From Acidaminobacterium chupaoyuni (GTDB lineage Bacteria > Bacillota > Clostridia > Oscillospirales > Butyricicoccaceae): 64,000 nt of DNA. The translations under genes were made by a program, and so were the position numbers. The notes beneath the pieces were generated by a model. It searched no databases, was not told where the DNA came from, and saw only the letters and a list, made by a program, of their open reading frames with translations. This document shows, piece after piece, positions 9,030 to 16,327 of the stretch. Every line of letters begins with the position of its first letter. Positions within the stretch are counted from its first letter, which is position 1. Location of the stretch: NCBI GenBank assembly GCA_047936785.1, contig CP176394.1; one strand, written 5' to 3'.

Positions 9030-9624
9030 GGAGCATACCCCTTACATCGAGATCATCATCGGGAAGCAGTTGCCAGTCTGGAGAGGGGTAGAAAAATGGG
9101 TCTTTTAGATCCTCCTGATAGTATGTGGCAAGTGTGAACATGTCCTCAGAAATAAAATAGATGCCAACTCCATGTGCAGCGAGGATCCTGGCGCAGAATG
9201 AGATTTCGGATGGTTTCTTTGATACATTGCTGACTTTCTGCGTGATGATCAAGTCGACCTTGCCGTCAAAGCAGTCTTCCAGTAACCGTGTCCACTCCTT
9301 GGCGTTTTCCATATTGGGAGCTGTCCCACCCTCATCAATATAGAAGCCTACAAACTCCCAGTTCGGGCAAAGGCCAATGGTATCCAGAAACTGCTTTTTG
9401 TGATATGCAAGGTAATTCTCATGCTTTGTCTGATTGAAATACCGAATATACACCGCAACCTTGTGGTGATGCTTCGGCAGAGGTCTCTCGTGCTTAATGC
9501 TCTTGAGCCACGCCCGATGCGCCGCTATCTGCGTCTGCTGCTCTGTTTCCTGCTCCAACAAAAAATCAAAGGACGGCATGACCTCGAGGGCACTCTCCTC
9601 CGTCTTTTCAATCATTTCTGACAT
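9022..9624 (-). CDS. Resolvase-fold protein lacking catalytic residues
   Basis: About 200 residues. After a 54-residue N-terminal extension the protein follows the serine-recombinase catalytic fold: KVAVYIRYFNQT, NWEFVGFYIDEGG, GKVDLIITQKVSNVSKK, VGIYFISEDMF. The nucleophilic serine of RVST is replaced by Phe (RYFN, about residue 63). The SRFARN arginine motif has become SNVSKK, so it cannot carry out strand exchange. GGAGG six bases before the ATG at 9624 sets the start; an ATG at 9654 lacks one. It is the first gene of the operon and overlaps the active recombinase. A regulatory or architectural partner (for instance a directionality factor or heterodimer subunit) is the likely role. Confidence 0.8.
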   Translation of the reverse strand: MSEMIEKTEESALEVMPSFDFLLEQETEQQTQIAAHRAWLKSIKHERPLPKHHHKVAVYIRYFNQTKHENYLAYHKKQFLDTIGLCPNWEFVGFYIDEGGTAPNMENAKEWTRLLEDCFDGKVDLIITQKVSNVSKKPSEISFCARILAAHGVGIYFISEDMFTLATYYQEDLKDPFFYPSPDWQLLPDDDLDVRGMLHE

Positions 9625-9656
9625 ACTAACCTCCGATGGGTATTTATATGTCATTG

Positions 9657-9685
9657 ATTATACAAAGCACCTTCCGGAATGAAAA
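9657..9685 (-). promoter_or_regulatory. Promoter of the recombinase/ParB operon
   Basis: On the minus strand TTTTCA (9680-9685) and TATAAT (9657-9662) are 17 bases apart, about 33 bases before the ATG at 9624. The palindrome at 9695-9710 lies immediately upstream of the -35 box. Confidence 0.6.
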
Positions 9686-9694
9686 TAAACCGGC

Positions 9695-9710
9695 GGTCAA
9701 CTACTTGACC
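9695..9710. promoter_or_regulatory. Palindromic operator candidate GGTCAACTACTTGACC
   Basis: Perfect six-base arms (GGTCAA/TTGACC) around CTAC. A close relative, CGTCCAACTATTTGGACG, lies at 10767-10784 before the other transcription unit, suggesting one regulator binds both. The adjacent Xre proteins are the obvious candidates. Confidence 0.55.
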
Positions 9711-9730
9711 ATCAGTTTAGATTTGAACAG

Positions 9731-9763
9731 AAAAAAACGGACTGGATTCACTCCAGCCCGTTT
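9731..9763 (-). terminator. Intrinsic terminator of the leftward xre gene
   Basis: On the minus strand AAACGGGCTGG pairs with CCAGTCCGTTT (one mismatch) and continues into a seven-T run. It lies about 15 bases after the stop of the regulator gene and separates it from the recombinase operon. Confidence 0.75.
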
Positions 9764-9777
9764 CCATATATGATACT

Positions 9778-10134
9778 TTAGTATTCTTCTTTTTTCTGCA
9801 TAGTGAGTTTCATCTCTCGAACAACTCTAAGAATGGAGTCAATCTGCGCCGATGTGCAGCCCTCAAGTGCCTCCGCAAACTCGTTTTGATAGATGCCCAT
9901 CACTTCCGGGATATTTGGACGGAGCAGAGAATCAGCTGAAACCTGCAATGCCTCTGCAATCCGAATAAAGGAGGACAACATCATGTTGGTCTTTCCCAAC
10001 TCAATGTCGCTAATATGGGGCAAAGAAATATTAGCCTTCACCGCCAAATCGGACTGGCTCATTCCGCATTTTACCCGAGCCTCTCGAATCCGGAAGCCGA
10101 TCATTTGACTCTCCGCAGGATCTCGCGCAGCCAT
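9778..10134 (-). CDS. Xre-family helix-turn-helix regulator
   Basis: A 118-residue protein with an N-terminal Cro/C1-type HTH. FRIREARVKCGMSQSDLAVK continues into ISLPHISDIELGKTNMMLSSFIRIAEALQV, the standard five-helix pattern (residues about 13-70). The C-terminal part is helical and may dimerise. It is transcribed away from a second Xre gene through a shared intergenic region with repeated GATATA-like words, and it ends at its own terminator. It probably represses its own promoter and the element's recombination genes. An alternative start at the internal ATG (MIGFRI, residue 11) is possible. Confidence 0.85.
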   Translation of the reverse strand: MAARDPAESQMIGFRIREARVKCGMSQSDLAVKANISLPHISDIELGKTNMMLSSFIRIAEALQVSADSLLRPNIPEVMGIYQNEFAEALEGCTSAQIDSILRVVREMKLTMQKKEEY

Positions 10135-10277
10135 CGGCTCACCTCCTCAATATAATCTGCAGGCTATTTTATAAGCTATATTATATCAAGCGTGGGCGAA
10201 ACGGATATAATGCAGAGGCGATGATATAGCGTATTCACTATAATTAGAACCGACAAATTTTTTTGGAGGTTCATACT
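10135..10277. promoter_or_regulatory. Divergent promoter/operator region between two xre genes
   Basis: A leftward -10 TATAAT (minus strand, 10180-10185) and a rightward -10 TATAAT (10239-10244) face outward. Short related words (GCTATATTATATC, GGATATAATGC, GATATAGC) repeat between them, and GCTATAT/ATATAGC forms a loose inverted repeat. This looks like a two-promoter switch with several operator half-sites; -35 boxes are poor, which fits regulated promoters. Confidence 0.5.
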
Positions 10278-10640
10278 ATGAGTATCAACTACAAGGCCCT
10301 TGGCATGCGCGTTAAGCAAATCCGACAGGAAAACCAATTGTCCCAGGCAAGGCTATCTGAACTGATTGACAAGACCCCGTCCTATGTGAGCTATATGGAA
10401 ACAGGAAATCGGAGCATGAGTCTGGACACCTTCGTGCAGATCGCAAATGCTCTGGGCGCGCCGACCGACATTCTTCTGGCAGAGCAACTGCACGGAGATT
10501 CCATAAGTGCAAGCGTGGAATTGACCATGCTGCTGGCAGACACCACCGAGAGCGAGCGATTGATTATTCTACATACTGTGAAATCACTGAAAGAAGCGCT
10601 TCGAGTGTATCGACGCCAGCCGCCCCGGAACAGCCGGTAA
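10278..10640 (+). CDS. Xre-family helix-turn-helix regulator
   Basis: A 120-residue protein. The HTH domain reads MRVKQIRQENQLSQARLSEL then TPSYVSYMETGNRSMSLDTF and VQIANALGAPTDILL (residues about 8-65). A helical C-terminal part follows (LADTTESERLIILHTVKSLKEAL), typical of small regulators in Tn916-like and clostridial elements. TTGGAGGT eight bases upstream sets the start at 10278. The gene is divergent from the other Xre gene and is closed by a perfect terminator at 10679, so it is monocistronic. With its divergent partner it may form an opposing repressor/activator pair for the element. Confidence 0.86.
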   Translation: MSINYKALGMRVKQIRQENQLSQARLSELIDKTPSYVSYMETGNRSMSLDTFVQIANALGAPTDILLAEQLHGDSISASVELTMLLADTTESERLIILHTVKSLKEALRVYRRQPPRNSR

Positions 10641-10678
10641 TACCTAATTCTACAAGATATGCTGATAAGTGCAATCGA

Positions 10679-10712
10679 CCCACAGTCAAGACCAATGACT
10701 GTGGGTTTATTG
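10679..10712 (+). terminator. Intrinsic terminator after xre gene
   Basis: CCCACAGTCA (10679-10688) pairs perfectly with TGACTGTGGG (10696-10705), followed by TTTATTGTTT. Confidence 0.85.
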
Positions 10713-10766
10713 TTTGCAGAAATATAAGTGAATATGATTTCGCGCAAAGTGTATATGTTTTCTGTG

Positions 10767-10800
10767 CGTCCAACTATTTGGACGGGAAGCCTGATATAAT
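10767..10800 (+). promoter_or_regulatory. Palindrome plus -10 box before the metallophosphatase unit
   Basis: CGTCCAACTATTTGGACG (10767-10784) is a perfect 7-4-7 palindrome occupying the -35 zone of a TATAAT at 10795-10800. It resembles the palindrome at 9695-9710 (shared pattern GTCNAACTAYTTGNAC). A protein bound here would block this promoter. Confidence 0.55.
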
Positions 10801-10824
10801 AAGCGCAGAAAGGTGGAGAACCAG

Positions 10825-11544
10825 ATGATTTATTTTACCGGGGACATACACGGCTCGAGTTTTGAAGTCGTGAGGTTCTGCAAACGCTTTCACCTGACAT
10901 CTTCGGATACTCTTATAATTCTCGGAGATGTTGGTGCAAATTATAGCCGTGATGATCGTGACCGGGAGCTGAAGAAGGAGCTGAACCGGCTGAAGCCCAC
11001 TATCTTCTGTATTCATGGCAACCACGAAATGCGACCCGCCAAGATTCCAAGCTACACAACAAAGGAATGAAATGGCGGGACAGTATGGTATGAGGATGAG
11101 TTTCCCAATCTTCTCTTTGCAAAAGATGGGTGCGTTTATTCACTGGAGGGGATAGAGTACCTCGTCATCGGCGGCGCATACAGTGTGGACAAGTACTACC
11201 GCCTTATGCGTGGCTATGGCTGGTGGGAGGATGAACAGCCCTCCGCTGAAATTAAGGCATTCGTCGAAAAGCAGATTGCGGAAAAGCACTTTGATGTGGT
11301 TCTTTCGCATACCTGCCCGTTTAAATACGAGCCGACAGAAGCCTTCTTGCCAATGATCGACCAGAGCAGCGTGGATGACAGCACGGAGCGTTGGCTCGAC
11401 AAAATAGAAGAATCCATAGCGTACAGAGCTTGGCTATGCGGTCACTGGCATATCAACAAGAGAATTGATAGAATGCACTTTCTATTCCATGACTTTGAGT
11501 CAGCCGAGCAGTTTAAAATCACAGAGGGAGATAAGGCGCCGTGA
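10825..11544 (+). pseudogene. Metallophosphoesterase interrupted by one in-frame TGA
   Basis: The frame encodes a calcineurin-like phosphoesterase: FTGDIHG, LIILGDVGANY, CIHGNHEM, VIGGAYSVDKYYR, VVLSHTCP and LCGHWH, the full metal-ligand series. An in-frame TGA at 11068-11070 follows TTKE, and the same frame continues with NGGTVWYEDEFPN to 11544 without a shift. Relatives usually have Trp at this point, so a single TGG to TGA change explains it. TGA is used as a normal stop by neighbouring genes, so reassignment is unlikely. GGTGGAG upstream favours the start at 10825. The downstream gene begins within the final stop (GTGA). Confidence 0.8.
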
Positions 11545-12695
11545 GCAGATTCCGGAACAACTTATACACGGTCGAGGCAATCGTATTCCGTGATCATGCC
11601 CACCGCTATATCAGAAGCGACGATGGAACCCTGTTCTCCAATGATCGTAAGACGAAAATCCTCGTGGCAGACCTGCCGGAGTGGTATGTCTATGGTCGCT
11701 ACCATAAGCGTTTCGGGTATATGTCTACCAAAGGCATCACGGATTTGAGATATGTCCCAAACAAGTTTACAAATCACTACCTGAAGGATGATAGTCTGTA
11801 TGTCGCCTACGGAGGGAAAATAGAGGATGCACCGCTTCCAAACACGGGCGCTTTCTACGACCGGCTCATCGGCTACGACGATATCGTCTGGGGTGGTGAA
11901 ATCATCAGCGTCCTGCGCGGCGCACAAATCTACTCAAATTACGATATCTCCAGTATCGTCGAGCAGCTCAAAGAAAAGAAAGAGTGGCTCGTCAACGAAT
12001 ATCCGGATGAGTTCGGACCCGAGCGGTGGGATTTCGATGTGGATGCATGTTTCTCCGAGCCGTTTGATAATGGCCATCCGCAAAAATACTATGCCATCAC
12101 GCTGGACAACTATTTCACTCCCAGCATCGTGTCATCATCAAAGCGTTACTACGGTACGCTGCAGGAAATTGAAAGCTTCATAGATTCGCTGGATCAGGAT
12201 CAATTCAGTGAAACGGTCAATGCCTTCCGTAGTTTCAAAAAGGGCAAAAAAGCGGTGACACATCATGTCGCTTATGCTGAGAAGCCACTCCTTGAGCCTG
12301 TAACCCTCATCAGTGAAAACTATCAAAGCCTGAAGGAGCGGTCGTGGGATTTTATAAACATCTGGGACTGCATCTACACGATGAAGCTCCACACCGTGTT
12401 CATGGACATCCTTCTGATAAAAGACGGTGACGAGTACATCCGATGCATCAAGCCAAAGATCTATGGTTTCTGTTACCACAGCAATGCTCATGCAGAGGAT
12501 CATTGGGAGCCGGTTCACAATGCATGGGGACATCCCGGAATCGTCCTTTTCGATGACCGCAAGGAACCAACCGTTTTGACCTCGCTGTTTCTGCCAGAGA
12601 AGAAATTCAGCGATGTAAAAGCGGGTGTCGATGCGTTGTATTCTGAGGACATCAGCCTTGACCCTGTCTGCGAGGACATCTTCGCAGATGGATGA
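11541..12695 (+). CDS. Hypothetical protein of the element (384 aa)
   Basis: I do not recognise the family. The protein begins with GTG overlapping the metallophosphatase stop (GTGA), so it is coupled to that gene. It is rich in aromatic and charged residues, with no signal peptide, membrane segment or obvious nucleotide-binding motif. Stretches such as YGRYHKRFGYMSTKGITDLR and CFSEPFDNGHPQKYYAITLD look like soluble mixed alpha/beta structure. It belongs to the accessory module of metallophosphatases and small proteins, and it is presumably co-expressed with them. Confidence 0.72.
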   Translation: MSRFRNNLYTVEAIVFRDHAHRYIRSDDGTLFSNDRKTKILVADLPEWYVYGRYHKRFGYMSTKGITDLRYVPNKFTNHYLKDDSLYVAYGGKIEDAPLPNTGAFYDRLIGYDDIVWGGEIISVLRGAQIYSNYDISSIVEQLKEKKEWLVNEYPDEFGPERWDFDVDACFSEPFDNGHPQKYYAITLDNYFTPSIVSSSKRYYGTLQEIESFIDSLDQDQFSETVNAFRSFKKGKKAVTHHVAYAEKPLLEPVTLISENYQSLKERSWDFINIWDCIYTMKLHTVFMDILLIKDGDEYIRCIKPKIYGFCYHSNAHAEDHWEPVHNAWGHPGIVLFDDRKEPTVLTSLFLPEKKFSDVKAGVDALYSEDISLDPVCEDIFADG

Positions 12696-12715
12696 TTATT
12701 GATTGGAGAACACAA

Positions 12716-13183
12716 ATGAATGAGTTTAAGTATTTACAGCCGCTCGACCAAATGGAGCGGATCAGCCGGACAGTTCTCGGCGACCAGCTCGACGAACTCT
12801 TGGAAAAGATCGACAAAGAAAATATCGGCTATGTGATCACGGACGAGGGGAAAGACGACTTAGTTCTCTGCCCGGCGCAATGGTTTTCCTTCGTGTTTGA
12901 TGATGATTTTGGATGCATTGTCAATAGCGCCCTGCGATACTCCATTGGACGCCACACCTATATGCCATCCGTCCTGATGGGCTTTGTTCGGAGGTATCTT
13001 GATGTAATGGATACGAGGACAATCAGCGTCATGATAGAGGATATTGAGAGGGAGCTTCCTGACGAGAAGCTCGACTATCGTGAGGATTGGCGTAAGCTTC
13101 GGGACGATTTGAAAGTGCATTATCAAAAGATGCTGCAAGCAGATGCCAGCCAAGCAACAGCAGAAAAGGAAAACAACGGTTAA
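12716..13183 (+). CDS. Hypothetical protein (155 aa)
   Basis: Unrecognised family. The start at 12716 follows TTGGAGA six bases upstream; an in-frame ATG at 12692 overlaps the previous stop (ATGA) but has no good ribosome site. The sequence is acidic and helical, with a C-terminal charged helix (EDIERELPDEKLDYREDWRK). It lies between the 384-residue protein and the metallophosphatase-RelB fusion in the same rightward transcript. Confidence 0.7.
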   Translation: MNEFKYLQPLDQMERISRTVLGDQLDELLEKIDKENIGYVITDEGKDDLVLCPAQWFSFVFDDDFGCIVNSALRYSIGRHTYMPSVLMGFVRRYLDVMDTRTISVMIEDIERELPDEKLDYREDWRKLRDDLKVHYQKMLQADASQATAEKENNG

Positions 13184-13188
13184 GGGAG

Positions 13189-13986
13189 GTGCTCACGCTG
13201 GGAAAGGTGTTTTTTACAAGCGACCTGCATTTCGGACACGAAAATGTGATTCGCTTTGACCATCGTCCGTTTGCTACCGTTGAAGAAATGGATGCAGAAC
13301 TCATCCGTCGATGGAACGCAAAAGTCGGCAAGGGTGACCTTGTATATGTCCTTGGCGACCTTATTTGGAAATCCCGGAACGGCGATGCCCACAATCTCAT
13401 CAAAAGCCTGAATGGTCAGATTGTACTGATCAAAGGCAACCATGACCGATTCCTCCATAACGCACAGGCAAAGAATGCGCTGGCGGGTGTCAAGGATTAT
13501 GATGATATCTGCGTAACGCTGGAAGATGGCTCCGTGCGCCGGTGCATTCTCAGTCACTATTTTATGCCGATGTACAATGGTCATAGATATCAAGCCATCC
13601 ACCTCCATGGACACTCCCACTTTACTGAGGAAGCTGACATCGAGCTTGAAATTGCCAAGAGCCTGAATGAGCGCAATTTTTCCAACCGCATCTTCAATGT
13701 GGGCTGTATGTACTGGAACTATGAGCCGGTGACGCTGGACGAGATCCTCGCAAAGCAGGCACCACCTGCCGAACCGCGCTATGAAACAATAGAGCTGAAA
13801 ATCGATGCCGATCTGTATGAGAAAGCCGGAGAGGTATTCAAGAGATATGGGCTAACCCATGAGCAAGCAATCATCCTCTTCTTTCAGGAAACTGTCCGGC
13901 TGGGTAGAATCCCCTTTGACTATACGGAAGAAGACCTCCTGGAAGCAAAACGGCTATGTGATGAGGTGGATGCAGATGGAGAATAG
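13189..13986 (+). CDS. Metallophosphoesterase fused to RelB/DinJ-like domain
   Basis: Residues 1 to about 185 form a calcineurin-like phosphoesterase: FFTSDLHFGHENVI, YVLGDLIW, LIKGNHDRF, ILSHYFMP and IHLHGHSH supply the metal ligands. The last 65 residues match the RelB/DinJ antitoxin pattern: IELKIDADLYEKAGEVFKRY, GLTHEQAIILFF and GRIPFDY, that is, a ribbon-helix-helix strand and helices ending in the (L/I)PF motif. No RelE/YafQ toxin gene is nearby. The start is uncertain: GGGAGGTG at 13184-13191 overlaps the GTG at 13189 and would better serve CTG at 13198 or GTG at 13207. The fusion suggests a DNA-binding or oligomerising tail on a nucleic-acid or nucleotide phosphoesterase. Confidence 0.83.
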   Translation: MLTLGKVFFTSDLHFGHENVIRFDHRPFATVEEMDAELIRRWNAKVGKGDLVYVLGDLIWKSRNGDAHNLIKSLNGQIVLIKGNHDRFLHNAQAKNALAGVKDYDDICVTLEDGSVRRCILSHYFMPMYNGHRYQAIHLHGHSHFTEEADIELEIAKSLNERNFSNRIFNVGCMYWNYEPVTLDEILAKQAPPAEPRYETIELKIDADLYEKAGEVFKRYGLTHEQAIILFFQETVRLGRIPFDYTEEDLLEAKRLCDEVDADGE

Positions 13987-14272
13987 CAAGCGGCTTTTGA
14001 CGAAGGAAACCTTCTGCAAGGCACTTCGTATGATTCGTGAACAAGAAAAGATCAATGACGAGGTATGTAAGGCACTCAGTAAAGTGGCTGACTGCTTCAC
14101 CTTTGGCTGCGACAATCTGTGGCTGCAAGCCTTACGCATGGTGATGAAGGAAGCTGTCAACGACAAGTATGACTACATCGAATGGTGGCTCTATGAGGCC
14201 ACCGAGGATTATAAAGTGTGGGAATCTGATGGTAGCCGCGAGTGGTGTCTTAAAGAACCGGAAGCGCTATGA
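13976..14272 (+). CDS. Phage/element small protein (98 aa), C-terminus possibly truncated
   Basis: A 98-residue protein of a type often seen in phages and clostridial elements (LTKETFCKALRMIREQEKIN, then YDYIEWWLYE and KVWESDGSREWCLKEPEAL). Function unknown. GAGGTG precedes the ATG at 13976, which overlaps the previous gene by 11 bases. As I recall the family, relatives run on past the KEPEAL motif, whereas here the frame ends there and a fragment of another gene begins in a different frame. A deletion may therefore have removed its last residues. Confidence 0.65.
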   Translation: MENSKRLLTKETFCKALRMIREQEKINDEVCKALSKVADCFTFGCDNLWLQALRMVMKEAVNDKYDYIEWWLYEATEDYKVWESDGSREWCLKEPEAL

Positions 14273-14462
14273 AACGATGCCAGAAGGCAAGACAGTAGTT
14301 TTCGGTCATACGCCTACATCGCACTACCAAAAGGCCGTGCCAATGAAAATATGGCACGGGAATCGCATGATCGGTGTCGACTGCGGAAGCGGCTACCCGG
14401 AACGAGGCCGCCTTGCCTGTCTGAGGTTAGACGATATGAGGGAGTTCTACTCAGATACATGA
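14265..14462 (+). pseudogene. C-terminal remnant of a Ser/Thr-type metallophosphatase
   Basis: The frame reads RYETMPEGKTVVFGHTPTSH then KIWHGNRMIGVDCGSGYPER and GRLACLRLDDMREFYS. This is the C-terminal end of a PP2A-like metallophosphatase, including the GHTP histidine and the final GVDCG strand. The N-terminal DxH, GDxxD and GNHE motifs are missing; upstream in the same frame the sequence is antisense-like noise overlapping the 98-residue gene. A deletion that joined two genes is the simplest explanation. Confidence 0.65.
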
Positions 14463-14481
14463 AAAGGAATGGAAGCGAACT

Positions 14482-14778
14482 GTGGTGTCGAATACAATGG
14501 ATGATCTGGGCGAGTTGATTGAGCAGCTTCAAGCACTTCGCAATAACGCCTACATGCTATACTGCCCTGCAGTTGACGAAGTCCTTTCTGGTGAAGTAGC
14601 GGATATCAATGATATCACCTCGGTTTTGGATGGCCTGTGCGACTTTTGTGATGAGGACAGGTTCTTAGAGCTGTACCGCAAGGTATGCAAGCACATTTAT
14701 CATAAATACCCAGAGCTTGTCGGAGAGTATGTCCACTTATATCGAGCCATCTGGATGACAAATGACGATGAGGATTAA
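14482..14778 (+). CDS. Hypothetical small protein (98 aa)
   Basis: An acidic, helical protein with no recognised family. The start is either GTG at 14482 (GGAAG a few bases upstream) or ATG at 14497 (MDDLGELIEQL). It lies in line with the other small accessory genes of the element and probably shares their transcript. Confidence 0.6.
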   Translation: MVSNTMDDLGELIEQLQALRNNAYMLYCPAVDEVLSGEVADINDITSVLDGLCDFCDEDRFLELYRKVCKHIYHKYPELVGEYVHLYRAIWMTNDDED

Positions 14779-14854
14779 ACCAGCAGTTCAATGACAATGT
14801 CCTTATTCGGCGATAAAATACGATCAGAAATTAGAATTGACAGGAGTGAACGAT

Positions 14855-15490
14855 ATGAATTTGAAAGAAGCCTTCCGTTATCAGAACAAGCTGCAGGCTC
14901 TGATGGACGAAGCGCAGAGCATCCTTTGCAGGGACTCCAACGTGACCCGCGTGGAGACTACATATCTTCGCAAAAAGGTCATGGCCGAGGCCGAAAACGA
15001 AACCACCGTCGATATCCCCGGCACCGAGTACGCTGAGCAAATCACTGAGGTCGCCGGCTTCATGCTCTGGTTGCTCGGTCAGCGAGAGTCTCTGGCGTCT
15101 GGCATCCATGCGGCCAAGGACAAGCTGCCCGTCGACATGGACAGTGAGGTGAGCATCAACAGCAAGCGGCAAAGCATTGCGGGCACATTCAAGCATATGG
15201 CCGATCTGCGCAGCTCTGAGGTTCTTGTGCCCCACGGCGGCACAGGCTACCGCTTCAACACCGACGGCAATCAGGTGTCGTATAAGTGCGACGTCAAGCG
15301 AGTCACCACCATCAATTTCGACCGCAATGTCATCCGCAAATATCTCACTGACATGAACAAGAAAGCGGATGCCGTCTCTGCCGAGCTGGATCGCTGCCTT
15401 GTGAATGCGGAGGTCGAGTATGTCCCGTCCTTCGATGTCAACGACAGCTTCGCAGAAGTATTCAGCGCCTACGCAGAGAAGCAGAAATAA
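14855..15490 (+). CDS. Hypothetical element protein (211 aa)
   Basis: Starts MNLKEAFRYQNKLQ behind AGGAG, eight bases upstream. The protein is soluble and partly helical, with internal segments GFMLWLLGQRESLASGIHAA and VTTINFDRNVIRKYL. I know similar proteins only as conserved hypotheticals of phages and integrative elements and cannot assign a role. The stop codon lies inside a 13-bp perfect hairpin that probably ends the transcript. Confidence 0.72.
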   Translation: MNLKEAFRYQNKLQALMDEAQSILCRDSNVTRVETTYLRKKVMAEAENETTVDIPGTEYAEQITEVAGFMLWLLGQRESLASGIHAAKDKLPVDMDSEVSINSKRQSIAGTFKHMADLRSSEVLVPHGGTGYRFNTDGNQVSYKCDVKRVTTINFDRNVIRKYLTDMNKKADAVSAELDRCLVNAEVEYVPSFDVNDSFAEVFSAYAEKQK

Positions 15491-15503
15491 TCTGCTTCTC
15501 TGC
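15473..15503 (+). terminator. Hairpin overlapping the stop codon
   Basis: GCAGAGAAGCAGA (15473-15485) pairs perfectly with TCTGCTTCTCTGC (15491-15503) around AATAA. No U-run follows, so it may stabilise the mRNA end or act with a downstream factor rather than as a classical terminator. Confidence 0.5.
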
Positions 15504-15847
15504 AACAGAACCGGCTGCTTTGGGTGCGGCAGGATAAGAAAGCGCGGAGATCGGTTCAGGTGCAGATGAACTATAAGGCTGCACATTCGACCGCTTCCTC
15601 TGGAAGCTCCAAATAACAAGAAAGAGCTACTGTTAATTCTAACAGTTGGATGACGCTCAGACACCAAGGGTTTCGTACATCAAACAACGCTCACTCGTTA
15701 TTTCGCTTTCTCGCTTATCCGCCCTCACTACCTAATCACACATACATCTCCATTTTGGCTGAAAAGCCCTCATTATTGAAAAATGATGCCTTCGGGCTAT
15801 TACATTTCGAGCAGATGTCGATTGAATAGTGTCTTCGGACGCTCCAT
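15504..15847. other. Intergenic stretch without a supported gene
   Basis: No start-codon ORF with coding character is visible. A short open stretch (LLWVRQDKKARR ... GSSK then stop, ending near 15615) could be a gene remnant but matches nothing I recognise. A small hairpin CTGTTA/TAACAG lies near 15630. Confidence 0.4.
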
Positions 15848-16213
15848 TCACGCGCAGAAGCTCGACAAAATGGTCGATGCAATTTCGGACTTCTGCCGTA
15901 TCCAAAACAGCCGGTTCATAGAAAGAGCTGAGCAGCAGGCTTCAGCCTGCTGCTCAAGAACTATCATGTTCAGTTGTGGCCTTGCTGAAATCAGGATCTC
16001 ATCCATCGGTACTTCAAGCAAGGAACCAAGAGCGTACAGGTTATCAACGGACGGAAGGCTCTGACCCCGCTGCCACTTGTATATGGCTTGCGGCTCCTCA
16101 AAGCCAAAGAATGCCTGCAGATCCCGAACAGACAGGCCGCGCTCCTGCCGGAGTCGCACAATGTTTGCCCCAGTCGCTACGGGATCGATGACCGGGAAAA
16201 AGTTCTGCTGCAT
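15848..16213 (-). CDS. Xre-family helix-turn-helix regulator
   Basis: A 121-residue regulator. The HTH is GANIVRLRQERGLSVRDLQA then FFGFEEPQAIYKWQRGQSLP and SVDNLYALGSLLEVPMDEIL. This is the variant with the IYKWQRG recognition segment typical of small clostridial Xre proteins. GGAGG eight bases upstream supports the start at 16213 over 16228. The C-terminal 40 residues are Cys/Ala-rich (EQQAEACCSALS) and may bind a metal or dimerise. It is divergent from the 110-residue gene at 16328 and probably regulates the intervening promoter region. Confidence 0.85.
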   Translation of the reverse strand: MQQNFFPVIDPVATGANIVRLRQERGLSVRDLQAFFGFEEPQAIYKWQRGQSLPSVDNLYALGSLLEVPMDEILISARPQLNMIVLEQQAEACCSALSMNRLFWIRQKSEIASTILSSFCA

Positions 16214-16327
16214 AGCTTTCGCCTCCAATGTTTATTTCCCCAAAGGGAGTATTTCAGAATAACCGAAAGCGCCAGAAAAATCAATACCAAATCCAATTCT
16301 GTAACAGAAATGTTGAAGGAGGACAAG

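Noticed and set aside
11068..11070. TGA read as Trp or selenocysteine
   Set aside because: TGA ends neighbouring genes, no Sec-insertion hairpin is evident after it, and homologues have Trp rather than Cys/Sec there; a nonsense mutation is simpler.
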